This document shows positions 46,202 to 57,432 of a DNA stretch of 64,000 nucleotides, in pieces. Every line of letters begins with the position of its first letter. Within the stretch, counting starts at the first letter, position 1. Both the position numbers and the translations under genes were made by a program. The notes below the pieces were generated by a model, which had not been told where the DNA came from, did no database searches, and saw only the letters and a program-made list of their open reading frames with translations. Origin of the DNA: Bedellia somnulentella (taxonomy: Eukaryota > Arthropoda > Insecta > Lepidoptera > Bedelliidae); NCBI GenBank assembly GCA_963576735.1, contig OY755171.1, positions 8,060,001 to 8,124,000 on the forward strand, read 5' to 3'.

Positions 46202-47100
46202 AGGAGGTTCTCAGTTCGATTGTTTGTATGTATGTATGTATGTATGTATGTATAATTGTCCGCGATTATCTCGCGTTTGGCTTAAGCTATTTGGATGCGG
46301 TTTTCAGGAAAGTATTCGTTACATTTAGGAGAAGGTTTTAGTGCTTTAACCGACCAAAAAAAGAAAGGAGGTTCTGTGTTTGACCTGTATGTATGTCTGT
46401 TGGTCCGCGATTATCTCACGTTTGGCTTAAGCTATTTGGATGCGGTTTTCAGAAAAGTATTCGTTACATTTAGGAGATGAGTTTAGTGCTTTAACCGACT
46501 CTAAAAGAAAGGAGGTTCTGTGTTTGACCTGTATGTATGTCTGTTGGTCCGCGATTATCTCACGTTTGGCTTAAGCTATTTGGATGCGGTTTTCAGAAAA
46601 GTATTCGTTACATTTAGGAGATGAGTTTAGTGCTTTAACCGACTCTAAAAGAAAGGAGGTTCTGTGTTTGACCTGTATGTATGTCTGTTGGTCCGCGATT
46701 ATCTCACGTTTGGCTTAAGCTATTTGGATGCGGTTTTCAGAAAAGTATTCGTTACATTTAGGAGATGGGTTTAGTGCTTTAACCGACTCTAAAAGAAAGG
46801 AGGTTCTGTGTTTGACCTGCATGTATGTATGTTGGTCGGCGATTATCTCGCGTTTCGCTTAAGCTATTTGGATGCGCCTTTCAGAAAAGTACTTGTTACT
46901 TTCAGGAGAAGGTTTTAGTGATCTAACCGTCTCAAAAAAGGAGTTTCTAAGTCTCACCTATAAGTATGTATGTAAGTTTGAAGGTTCTTAGTTATTATTA
47001 GACAAAGAGTTATCAGTTTATGTTACTACATTCAGGAAAAGGTTTAAGTTCTTTAACCGACTCGAAAAAAAGGAGGTTCTTAGTTTGACCTATAAGTATG
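46202..47100 (+). repeat. Tandem array, 144-bp unit
   Basis: Units start GGAGGTTCTG at 46367, 46511, 46655 and 46799, exactly 144 bp apart, with more diverged units before and after. Central units share AGGAGATGRGTTTAGTGC and CGACTCTAAAAGAAAGG, variants not seen in the other array. Each unit includes TGGTCCGCGATTATCTC and GGCTTAAGCTATTTGGATGC. Confidence 0.92.
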
Positions 47101-47245
47101 TATGTAAAGTTATCAATACTAGACAGAGATTTATCAATATATTATGTTAATACAATTTTTTTATTAGTAATAAACAGAGTTACTAAATTATTAAACAAAA
47201 AAGTATATAAAAAACATGAATAAATTACTCTTAATTATATAATAC

Positions 47246-47506
47246 ATATACATACATACATATACTCACGGCTATACTTCCCTAGAAGGGGTAGCCAGAG
47301 CTAAGGAATTATAAATTCCTCAGCCACTTTTGGATGTTGAGTGGGAAAAAGATGGTAAAAATAAAGGTTTTTGGTGATGGATCTCCAACCGCATCGCCCA
47401 AAAATCCAATACCCTTAGTCGCCTCTTACGACACCCGTGGGTAGAAAGGGGTAGCGAAATTCTAAGCCGGCACTACACGGCAAATTCTAAGCCGGCACTA
47501 CACGGC
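47246..47506 (-). mobile_element. S1 SINE inserted in repeat copy 1, 13-bp target-site duplication
   Basis: Complete S1 copy with a tandemly repeated head (AATTCTAAGCCGGCACTACACGGC twice). Flanks aattatataatac are identical at 47233-47245 and 47507-47519. The matching position in repeat copy 2 (about 55370-55380) is empty. Confidence 0.92.
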
Positions 47507-47671
47507 AATTATATAATACTCTTAAATATTTAAGAAAATTAATTATCTATTGCAACATCATGTTTTTAATCTTGGTCATTTCAATCAAGGCTCTTTCGTC
47601 ATGGGGATGGTTAAGTAATTTCTTTGAATCTATATCACTTTAAGCCATCTCATCAAGGGATTTTACACGAC

Positions 47672-47899
47672 TCAACGCTTCATATATATAAGAGTGTTTC
47701 TTCGCATTTGTGATAGGCATCTTTGCTCATCTGTTTCGGCAGCAAGAGCAGCACGCTGACGATCTCTCTCATTCTGAAGTATTTGTTTTTTTTCGTTGGG
47801 TGTTTCGTTCTCCCTTACGCGACTTTTCCTTAAAGCATCCTTTGATTTTCTACCTAGGCCCGCAGGTAAACAAAATAGTAACAAGTAAGCTAAAGTCAT
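47672..47899 (-). pseudogene. Arg-rich ORF resembling the N-terminal region of insect Helitron helicase proteins
   Basis: A 75-codon frame: MTLAYLLLFCLPAG, then a charged stretch RKSRVRENETPNEKK, RDRQRAALAAETDEQR and LSQMRRN. Repeated Arg-rich blocks with ETPE/ETDEQR-like motifs are typical, as I remember them, of the region before the zinc finger in insect Helitron/PIF1-like proteins. No helicase or Rep motif follows. The equivalent frame in copy 2 is broken by a MITE (54956-55086). Whether it is translated is unknown. Confidence 0.4.
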
Positions 47900-48044
47900 A
47901 ATAACAAGTATTATAACTACCTGTTAAAAAAAACTATAAAATAAACGGACAGTAAAACTTATCTCTAAATTACAATCACTAATTCACTATTCACTAAAAA
48001 AAACTCAGAGTGAATTAAGAACTTATCACTAAAAAGTATGAAAT

Positions 48045-49065
48045 AAAAAAGAAAAACAAAAACTTCAAATTAAAAACTAAACAGAAAAAAAACAAATATT
48101 GTTACTTAAAACTATATTATTATTTTTTATTTAAAAAAGAACCGCCTTCAAAAATTCAACTGAAAAGAATAAAATAATTTTTATTTATTGTATTATGTAC
48201 ACCTCTATTCAACTTCTTCTTTTTGAAGTCGGTGCCAAACAAACAAATACAAAATGAAACATGCTACATACAGAAAACCATACGAATAATAAATCAATCG
48301 ATAGTGCCTCAACAACAGTAACACAATCGCGCTCAAAAATCTAGAAATTTCATCCGCTTGCAACGACGTCGCTTTATTAAAGATGGAATTGGGGGACAGT
48401 GAGCGGTGCTTAGCCTGGTGTGCATGCGTCGCACTCCGCAGAGAAATTATCATAATATACATGTCAGCGTAAAACTGTAAATTTTAGATAGATAGCGAGA
48501 TAGTAAACTAACGTTAGGTTAGGTTATGTAAGATTATCAGATTTCAAACTAACGGAATTAACAATTCGACAGGGACATGCATGTACCGAGTTGGCACAAC
48601 CAAAACTTCTAACACTTTGTAAAAAGACGGTCGAGAATCTAAATCACTACATAGTATAAACAAAGTCGCTTTCTCTGTCCCTGTCTGGGATATAGGGACA
48701 TCTTTATGTATACTTTAATCTGTAAAACTACGAAATGAATTTTGATGTGAATTTTTTTATTGATTGATTAAAATGGAAGGTTTATAAGGATGACATACGC
48801 TGATGGGGTGGTGAACTCACTCCACTTGAGCGGGCCACTAATATTCGTTCTTCTTTGTCATGAAAATTGGTTTGGCACCGACTTCAAAAAGAAGAAGTTG
48901 AATAGAGGTGTACATAATACAATAAATAAAAATTATTTTATTCTTTTCAGTTGAATTTTTGAAGGCGGTTCTTTTTTAAATAAAAAATAATAATATAGTT
49001 TTAAGTAACAATATTTGTTTTTTTTCTGTTTAGTTTTTAATTTGAAGTTTTTGTTTTTCTTTTTT
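48045..49065. repeat. Module with 196-bp perfect inverted repeats, copy 1
   Basis: Arms 48045-48240 and 48870-49065 are identical reverse complements by eye over all 196 bp (outer end AAAAAAGAAAAACAAAAAC, inner end GAAGTCGGTGCCAAAC). They surround 629 bp of unique sequence without a long frame. Confidence 0.92.
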
Positions 49066-50142
49066 TGTAATAAAGTAAACTTCAAAGCCAGAAATAGTCC
49101 CTCGGAAAGTTTCCCGTTCATTAAGAAAAGCGAATAATACTGCCACTCATAATATATTCATCGTAAAGAGGATTAATTAGAGGTTGCTGGAATGCCACAA
49201 CTTAATGAATTCACTAAAGAAAGTTTCATTTTACGGATTAGAAAAGTTCAGTTCTGAAGCATTGAATTGAAACTAATGGCATTCTCACAAAGTTATTGAT
49301 GAAGTAGCTCGGTAGAAACGTAATGATTGTCGTTTTTAGTCGACTGATTGTTATGTAGTGTTTTATACATATATTTTACCTTATAATCAAAAATAGATAG
49401 TACAGATAAATTTTGAAAGTAATTTTAATTTAGCTGGCGTTCTAGCTGCTGCGTTGCAAAAGTGGTTTTTAAGCGTTCATTAGGCAATATCATTATATTG
49501 TTCAGTGAGTGATATTTGCTAAAAGTATTCTCAAAGTAATATTATGTTTATGTCATTGCTAGTAACGCTATGAAATATTTTATAAAGACATATTGAAGCA
49601 ATATACAGTTTTTCCATCCAAGATGTGCCATGCGGCTGGACACCCATGACCAACCATTTTTTGTTTTACAATCTTTTTTCCACTCAAATTCAAAACTCTT
49701 ATGATTATATATGTACAAAACACTAGTAAAATTATATTTGTATCTGGGTACTTTATTCGAGCTGTAATCTGTGCTTGTTTGGATGGCCATGCGGTCATGC
49801 ATGTAGCAATCAGGAAGAGATAACGGAGGCACAACGGCGGGACAACGGCGTTTCAGAGGGGGCACTGGTCGGCCCATGTATGTCCGTTATTAAGAAGGCT
49901 TTACACTTTGTTATTTGGCATTCTTGTAAGACTAATTATTCCTATACTATACTAGTTTACTTTTATGGCTATGAAACCCAACGAAAGAGTTTCAGAATTA
50001 ATGAAAGCATCTTATAAAGCTCTCATATCCTAAGTGACATACGAAAGAGTTAAGTTGAAATAACACAGTAATATAATTGAATGTATAATATGTATCGTAA
50101 ATTTAATTGTGTGGTTTGTTTAAATTATAAGCAAGCAAATTA
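49066..50142. other. No gene recognised
   Basis: AT-rich sequence with a less AT-rich patch at 49760-49880. Overlapping 80-110 codon frames there run on both strands with no domain or splice support. Confidence 0.4.
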
Positions 50143-50212
50143 AGAGAGGTTTGTCAAGATCGTGCAAAAGCCGATTGAAAGTCTCTGCTTATACTAATGG
50201 GAGTAATTAATA
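50143..50212 (+). mobile_element. RTE-like LINE, 3' terminal fragment
   Basis: GAGAGGTTTGTCAAGATCGT through AGTCTCTGCTTATACTAATG matches the last 70 bp of the LINE. The tail is degraded. Confidence 0.65.
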
Positions 50213-50409
50213 GGGGTGAGTAAAAAAAGTAAATAGGTGTGAGAATTTTGGAAAGAAACAAATCACTTTTGTCATGATAAAATTGTTTTCATATATAAAA
50301 TTACGTAAGCCTACTATACTAATTACTATTTTTCGAGTAGATTATTAAATCTAATTAGTGCCGATACACTTAAAGTTTTGTTGGAATGCAGAAGTAGGAT
50401 TTAATATTA

Positions 50410-50656
50410 TATACATATACTCACGGCTGTATATTCCTAGAAGGGGTAGCCAGAGCTAAGAAATAAAAAAAAATTTCAGCCACTTTTGGAAGTTGCGTCG
50501 GGAAAAGATAGTGAAATAAAGGTTGTTGGTGATGGGTCTCCGAACCGCATCGCCCAAAAATCCTTTAATAAAAGCCCCAATACCGTTAGTCGCCTCTAAC
50601 GTACGACCACCGAAAGAAATGGGGTAGTGCTATTCTAAGCACAGACACTACACAGC
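50410..50656 (-). mobile_element. S1 SINE, near full length
   Basis: ACTCACGGCTGTATATTCC, GGGTAGCCAGAGCTAAG, GGGTCTCCGAACCGCATCGC and CAGACACTACACAGC on the minus strand. Confidence 0.85.
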
Positions 50657-50659
50657 ACA

Positions 50660-51495
50660 CGACACTAGTACGATTTTGTGGAACATAAAGATATTTTGCT
50701 AAAACTCTTATGATTTCAAGCTCTCTGAAACTTTACCACCTTCATTGGCTCGGTATATCATCAAATGATATTTGATTTCATCCATAAGTTCCATAAGCGT
50801 ATCTTTTCAACATTCACGAAACATTTTATTTCTAGTAATCTAAAGCTACATTTAATGGTCCCCGTTTCCATTGCAATTTCAACACTTTCATCCTGATTCG
50901 TTGACTTCGTTTTTTCCATATTTGTTATTCCTCGCATTCTGTTGGCCTATACGTGACAATGTACATGTGACGTGGGGAAACCTATAAATCTTTCAGACTA
51001 AATGAGCTATCTAATGCTCAAAGTAATTTTCGAATTAGATCCTTTCTCCCTAAGATCTTTAAGCGTTCAAGAAAATATACTCTTTATAATCATATGGACA
51101 GTTTGCATATAGATTGATATTAATAGGATTGTCATCCTGTGTATAGTGTGTAAGAGACTTATAATAAGTTATTCTGGTAAGCCACGGTTGAGTAAGCTCT
51201 TATGTAGTAAACAAAGTATATCAGTCGGTTTCGTTGACATTAAACATGAGTACATGTTTCACTTGCTTCAGATTTTGATTATTTGTTCTCAGTGCAATGG
51301 GCTAAGTTCAAAATAGAGAGATCTTTGCAATATCTTGTTTCATCTTCATTAATATAACGACTTAATTCCTATATCTGTTCGTACAACGACAATAATGTCA
51401 GTGAAAAGTATTTCCAGAATTTAATTTAAAAAAAATCATATGTTTGATTGTTTTTGTTCATGAAAAACTCATGTGGGGTTATAAATATTCAAAAG
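50660..51495. other. No gene recognised
   Basis: The first 200 bp (CCTTCATTGGCTCGGTATATC, then ATCCATAAGTTCC) may be a highly decayed LINE fragment on the minus strand. The remainder is AT-rich with nothing recognised. Confidence 0.35.
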
Positions 51496-51740
51496 GCCGT
51501 GTAGTGCCAGTTTAGAATGTTGCTACCCCTTTCTACTGACGGGTGCCGTGAGAGGTAACTGAGGGTATGGGGCTCTTTAAGTGGTTTTTGGGCGATGCGA
51601 TTGGAGACCCATCTCCTACGATACTTTATTTCTACCATTTTGTCCCCTATCAAATTCTAAATGTAGCTGAGGAGTTTTTAGCTCTGAAGCTTTGGATACC
51701 CCTTTTTGGGATTTATGGTCGTGGGCTTGTATGTATGTAT
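51496..51740 (+). mobile_element. S1 SINE, variant subfamily, full length
   Basis: GCCGTGTAGTGCCAGTTTAG to GTCGTGGGCTTGTATGTATG, sharing subfamily substitutions with 36457-36682. Confidence 0.85.
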
Positions 51741-52288
51741 TTATTTGAGACCCGCCTATACGCCATTTTGTTATTACTGTAATTTCATTTTGTATTATCA
51801 ATACGATGTTCATACGAATTAATACTCACATAGTTTAGACAATTATTTTAGTTTACTGTAGATTTGGATAATGATTACTGATATTTTAGCTTGTAACATG
51901 TTAGAACGGACAGACATACGGCCACCACCGGCTCGCTTAGTATTGGTACCACTAACAGAACTGTGCACTAGTTTACGTTTAATTATTATGTCTCTGGTTA
52001 GCTCATGATTAGCTTAATAATAGCTTTGAACAAATCTTCAATATAAAATTATTGTACAGTATAATATGGCTATGGCAGGCTGCATCATAAATTAAATATT
52101 AGTTCGTAACGAATTCGACGGCAATATCTGTCATATTTATTATAAAAAATGAAAAAGGTTACAAAAGTATTCCCTTGTCGATTTTCAGTAGTAAGTTTCG
52201 CTAGTTTTGCTCCAGTAACTAAAAAGAAGGTTAACTACAATAAAAATGCCTCTTTTTACGAGCAGTTCAAAAGTTTAAGTCCGTTTTT

Positions 52289-53028
52289 AGGGTTCCGTAG
52301 CCAAATGGAAAAAACGGGACCCTTATAGATTCGTCATGTCTGTCTGTCTGTCCGTCCGTCCGTCCGTCCGTCCGTATTTCACAGCCAGTTTATTCCGAAA
52401 CTATAAGAACTACATTATTGAAAATTGGTGCGTAGATGAATTCTGTAAACCGCATTAAGATTTTAAAATAAAATCTGAAAAAAAACCAAAATTTTTAGGG
52501 TTCCCCATACATAGAACTGAAACTCAAAATTATTTTTTCATCAAACCTATATCTATCATAAGGTATTTGAAAATTATGTTGAGGTTTCTTATATCATTTT
52601 TTTCAAAACTGAATAGTTTGCGCGAGAGTCTTTTCCAAAGTGGTAAAATGTGTGTCCCCCCCCGTAACTTCTAAAATATGGGCATGATAAAACTGAAAAA
52701 AATATATTATGTGTATTACTATACAAACTACTAACGAAAATTGGTTTGAATGAGATCTAGCCAGTAGTTCTATTTTTAAACGTCATAAATCAAATTACTT
52801 ACCTAATTTATTAATTTCACTGAAATATATAACAATAATTTTACTATCACAGGCCTAACGCATAAAACGTGAACCATTGTTTTCTTATAGTAAATCAGTG
52901 ATAAGTAAATAACATTTTAAACTAAATATTTTAAACTTGTATATTACTATGTTACCTACATGCTGCTAGTGCTGCTACGGAACCCTTCATTAGCGAGTCC
53001 ATCTCGCTCTTGGCCGTTTTTTTTTTGT
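52289..53028 (+). mobile_element. GGTTCCGTA-type repeat, complete copy of about 740 bp
   Basis: Starts AGGGTTCCGTAGCCAAATGG and ends GCTACGGAACCCTTC, then CGAGTCCATCTCGCTCTTGG and a T-run, so the ends contain short inverted copies of AGGGTTCCGTAGC. A (TCTG)(TCCG)n tract follows the start. No long frame. I know this as an abundant lepidopteran repeat but am unsure of its class. Confidence 0.6.
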
Positions 53029-53696
53029 TCAGAACAGTAAAACCGTATATAATATATAAAGAAAGAACAGGGAAGCTGTGATAGTTTTGTCGTTTTTAAA
53101 GGAAACAGTAAGAGTAGCGCAAGTTTCAATCTAAATAACGTTTACGATCGGATATCGATCCATGTCAGTGATATCAATACATAATCATAACTCTTTTACC
53201 TTCCGGATACTGACAGGTGTTGTTTTAAGAATCTGGCAATTAATATGTATATCAGATAAATAAAGGATAAATGAGGTTTTCATGAACAAAAAACAGTTTA
53301 ATAATGTATATCAGATCCCTGATTCAATAATTGAAATAACACTCAACCATTGCTATTGTAAAAGAAGATGCACAAGTTCACAAGGTATGCGACAGGAGTA
53401 GTCAAATTAAATCCGCTCACCACTGAAAAGTCTAATACTTAGACGGCACGAGGAGCATATGATATTCTAAAAAACCATGTTAAATTTGTATAATGTATAA
53501 TACAAAAAAATACATTCTTAATCGAGAATTGAATCCAATAATAGTAGCTGAATGAAAGAAGCCAATAAAAGTTCAGTCTGTCTTTCATCGACAATGATTT
53601 TAATTTTGGTAGTGCTTAATAACTTTTCATATTGTAGATTCAGGTCGTGTATGTATTCCATCTCCCGGCTGTCAGTTTTATAAATACAGGAACATA
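53029..53696. other. No gene recognised
   Basis: AT-rich sequence without recognised repeats or frames. Confidence 0.45.
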
Positions 53697-54693
53697 AAAA
53701 AAGAAAAACAAAAACTTCAAATTAAAAACTAAACAGAAAAATTAAATATTATTATTTTTTATTTAAAAAAGAACCGCCTTCAATAATCCAACTGAAAAGT
53801 ATAAAATAATTTTTATTTATTTTATTATGTACAACTCTATTCAACTTCTTCTTTTTGAAGTCGGTGCCAAACCAATTTTCATGACAAAGAAGAACGAATA
53901 TTAGTGGCCCGCCCAAGTTGAGTGAGTTCTCCACCCCATCAGCGTATGTCATCCTTATAAACCTTCCTTTTTAATCAATTAATAAAAAAAATCGCATTAA
54001 AATTAATTTCGTAGTTTTACAGATTAAAGTATACATAAGGATGTCCGTATATCCCAGACAGGGAGAGAGAAAGCGACTTTGTTTTATACTATGTAGTGAT
54101 TTAGATTCTCGATCGTCTTTTTACAAAGTGTTAGAAGTATTGGTTGTGCCAACTCGGTGCATGCATGTCTCTGTCGAATTGTTAATTCCGTTAGTTTGAA
54201 ATCTGATAATCTTACATAACCTAACGTTAGTTTACTATCTCGCTATCTATCTAAAATTATAATTTACTAGTATTTACAGTTTTACGGTGACATTTATATT
54301 ATGATAATTTCTCTGCGGAGTGCGACGCATGCACACCAGGCTAAGCACCGCTCACTGTCCCCCAATTCCATCCTTTATAAAGCGACGTCGTTGCGAGCGG
54401 AAGAAATTTCTTGATTTTTGAGCGCGATTGTGTTACCTACTGTTGTTAAGGCACTATCGATTGATTTATTATTCGTATGGTTTTCTCTATGTAGCAATTT
54501 TCATTTTGGATTTGTCTGTTTGGCACCGACTTCAAAAAGAAGAAGTTGAATAGAGTTGTACATAATAAAATAAATAAAAATTATTTTATACTTTTCAGTT
54601 GGATTTTTGAAGGCGGTTCTTTTTTAAATAAAAAATAATAATATTTAATTTTTCTGTTTAGTTTTTAATTTGAAGTTTTTGTTTTTCTTTTTT
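53697..54693. repeat. Module with 176-bp inverted repeats, copy 2
   Basis: Arms 53697-53872 and 54518-54693 are reverse complements with about one mismatch (CAATAATCC against CAAAAATCC). Both lack a stretch of about 20 bp present in both arms of copy 1. Confidence 0.92.
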
Positions 54694-54955
54694 ATTTTAT
54701 ACTTTTTAGTGATAAGTTCTTAAATCACTCTGAGTTTTTTTAGTGAATTAGTGATAGTTTTTGAGAGATAAGTTTTACTGTCCGTTTATTTTATAGTTTT
54801 TTTAACAGGTAGTTATAATATTTGTTATTATGACTTTAGCTTACTTGTTACTATTTTGTTTACCTGCGGGCCTAGATAGAAAAGCAAAGGATGCTTTAAG
54901 GAAAAGTCGCGTAAGGGAGAACGAAACACCCATCGAAAAAAAACAAAGACTTCAG

Positions 54956-55086
54956 CAGGGCAAGCACGAGCCGTATTTAAACTAGTTATCGCGTGGGATA
55001 AAGCAGCCATCTTTTACGCACTTACTTAGTATCGTATATTGCCATCTCATTCTAACCGTTATCGTGTCGATAACTCGTGCTTGCCC
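54956..55086 (-). mobile_element. MITE copy inserted in the Arg-rich ORF of repeat copy 2
   Basis: GGGCAAGCACGAG and CTCGTGCTTGCCC ends with an inside matching the 37819-37952 MITE in reverse. ttcag flanks both sides (54951-54955, 55087-55091). The homologous site in copy 1 (about 47773-47777) has one ttcag-equivalent and no insert, so the boundaries and a duplication of 5-6 bp are directly visible. Confidence 0.88.
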
Positions 55087-55526
55087 TTCAGAATGAGAGA
55101 GATCGTCAGCGTGCTGCTCTTGCTGCCGAAACAGATGAGCAAAGAGAAGTTCACCTATCACAAATGCGAAGAAACACTCTTATATATTTGTAGTGTTGAG
55201 TCGAGTAAAATCCCTTGATGAGATGGCTTTAAGTGATATAGATTCAAAGAAATTACTTAAATGGTTAAGACCATTCCGAAAGCGCGAAATTCCCCATGAC
55301 GAAAGCGCCTTGATTGAAATGACCAGGATGAAAAACATGGTGTTGCAATATATATTTTTTTCTTTAATATAATTAAGAGTAATTTATTCATGCTTTTATA
55401 TACTTTTTTGTTCAATAATTTAGTTACTCTGTTTATTACTAATAAAAAAACTTTATTAACATATATTGATAAATTTCTGTCTAGTATTGATAACTTTACA
55501 TACATACTTATATTTCAAACTAAGAA

Positions 55527-56130
55527 ACCTCCTTTTTTTCGGGTCGGTTAAAGAACTTTTAACCCATCTTCTAAATGTAACGAATACTTTTCTGAAAACC
55601 GCATCCAAATAGCTTAAGCCAAACGTGAGATAATCGCGGACCAACACACATACATACAGGTCAAACACAGAACCTCCTTTCTTTTTTTGGTCGGTCAAGG
55701 CACTAAAACCTTCTCCTAAATGTAACGAATACTTTTCTGAAAACCGCATCCAAATAGCTTAAGCCAAACGTGAGATAATCGCGGACCAACAGACATACAT
55801 ACAGGTCAAACACAGAACCTCCTTTCTTTTTTTGGTCGGTTAAGGCACTAAAACCTTCTCCTAAATGTAACGAATACTTTTCTGAAAACCGCATCCAAAT
55901 AGCTTAAGCCAAACGTGAGATAATCGCGGACCAACAGACATACATACAGGTCAAACACAGAACCTCCTTTCTTTTTTTGGTCGGTTAAGGCACTAAAACC
56001 TTCTCCTAAATGTAACGAATACTGTCCTGAAAACCGCATCCAAATAGCTTAAGCCAAACTCGAGATAATCGCGGACAATTATACATACATACATACATAC
56101 AAACAATCGAACTGAGAACCTCCTTTTTTG
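55527..56130 (-). repeat. Tandem array, 145-bp unit
   Basis: Three nearly identical 145-bp units and two diverged edge units. They share CCAAAAAAAGAAAGG and AGGAGAAGGTTTTAGTGC on the minus strand, unlike the units of the first array. Confidence 0.92.
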
Positions 56131-56154
56131 AAGTCGGTTAATGAAGTCGGTTAA

Positions 56155-56817
56155 AGATAATATGATGTAAGATGATATATTTTACCACTCCGTGGGGAAA
56201 GCGTGACTTATAAAGATAACTTTTTAGGGCTAAGAGAAAAAGACCACCTCCATATATTGAAAAAAGCTCTGGTTACTAAGCAAACTATGTTAAAAAGCAG
56301 ACGATGATGAGTACTCAGTAAAATTGGTCAGTGGTCTTTGAATATGTGAAGATTATGGGCTGCGCCCTAGATTTTATTCTAGGTATATTTATTTAGAATC
56401 CAGATGAATTTATGTTTTTCCGCTTTAGATCTTTCAAATTAACTGACTTAGAAGCAAAAACCAATTCACTGATTGCTCATACGACAGTGAATTAACCCGA
56501 TAAAGACTAACCCAGACTAAGCGTAAAACCGGCTCTTCTGAATTCAGCTAAATTAAGTAATTTACCCTCGACATCTATAAATTTAACGATTTTAAGAAAG
56601 AACACCGACCATCGCACCTGTGTTACCTAGCAGCAAGAAATGAGGGTCATTATCCCGCACCATAATCTTAAATCACTTCGGCTTACTGTTTCGATTACTT
56701 GAGAAGGTAGGACGTAAAACGCACATTATGAGCGTTGTTGAATAATTGCAGATTATTTTTATTTCGGCGTTTCTAGTCAATTAATTCAGGAAGGTCAGTC
56801 GATGAGATTAACTCGTA
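56155..56817. other. No gene recognised
   Basis: AT-rich sequence without recognised repeats or frames. Confidence 0.45.
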
Positions 56818-57432
56818 TATATGTCGTGGCCATATCGTAGATTTGAACACATCGTGAAATGATCGATCATTTCATGAAATAGTCGTATTTCATGAAATGT
56901 TCAACTGTTTATTGGCCACATCGTGATGTGGTTTGGGCAGATCAATGATAAGAAAACGTTTCTCGATATGGCCAACTAAACGCGTGGCATCTTCATGAAA
57001 TGGTTAAGATTATTTGGTCATATCGTAAAGTAGTCACATTAATTACCGGTAGAGGCGCTGAAAACGCTTTGTTTATGTTTGAAGATGGCGGCCACTGTCA
57101 AAAATGTTATTTCTCGCAGTAAAAAAGTTAATTATTCGCTATTAAGCGAAGAAGAAAGTGATTTCAAAAGAGTTTTCGACGAAAAGGTTCTCGAGTACTT
57201 TGCAAATTACGAAAAAACTGAGCAGTATGTTAAAAAACCGTTGAGTTTGGATCGCATTTCACAGGTCGCCCTATTCTACGATCTGGCCAAGTGTGGATGA
57301 TTAAATCGTGAAACGTTGACGATTTTATGATCTGGTCAAATTAAGTTGGCCACATCATGAAATGTGACTATTTCATGAAATGATCGATCATTTCACGATG
57401 TGTTCAAATCTACGATATGGCCACGACATATA
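56818..57432. mobile_element. 615-bp element with perfect 67-bp terminal inverted repeats
   Basis: Arms 56818-56884 and 57366-57432 are exact reverse complements (outer end TATATGTCGTGGCCATATCG). Each arm contains a nested palindrome around GAAATGATCGATCATTTC. The motif GGCCAYATCGT or close variants recurs about eight times inside, mostly near the ends, as expected for transposase-binding subterminal repeats. It carries one 71-codon ORF. Target-site duplication is not resolvable because both flanks are ATAT. It encodes no recognisable transposase. Confidence 0.8.
57085..57300 (+). CDS. Unidentified 71-residue ORF inside the inverted-repeat element
   Basis: Starts MAATVKNVISRS from an ATG in good context (GAAGATGG) and ends FYDLAKCG-stop. 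It is charged, with SLLSEEESDFKRVFDEKVL predicted helical and a second helix EYFANYEKTEQYV. There is no signal peptide or membrane segment. The last codons overlap a subterminal GATCTGGCCA motif, so the stop may lie in element rather than original coding sequence and the protein may be truncated. Normal amino-acid diversity in an otherwise repetitive element suggests a captured exon or a remnant of an element protein. I do not recognise the family. Confidence 0.45.
   Translation: MAATVKNVISRSKKVNYSLLSEEESDFKRVFDEKVLEYFANYEKTEQYVKKPLSLDRISQVALFYDLAKCG

Larger units (their letters stand above)
46184..49065 (+). repeat. Large inverted-pair repeat, copy 1
   Basis: It begins TTAACCGACTTCAAAAAAAGG and contains, in order: the tandem array, an AT-rich segment with an S1 insertion, the Arg-rich ORF region, and the inverted-repeat module ending at 49065. 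The same order occurs reverse-complemented at 53697-56154. This is probably one mobile element in two opposite insertions. The ACCGACTTCAAAAA end is known to me as a very common lepidopteran repeat. Confidence 0.85.
53697..56154 (-). repeat. Large inverted-pair repeat, copy 2
   Basis: Reverse complement of the 46184-49065 unit, with the same internal order. It lacks the S1 insertion and some tandem units but carries a MITE at 54956-55086. A short duplicated AAGTCGGTTAA is present at its right end. Confidence 0.85.

Noticed and set aside
46295..46480. 61-97 codon frames repeated in both tandem arrays (LTFGLSYLDAVFRKVF)
   Set aside because: They arise from the 144/145-bp units. The one-base difference in unit length shifts the frame between arrays and most units carry stops, so no protein repeat is maintained.
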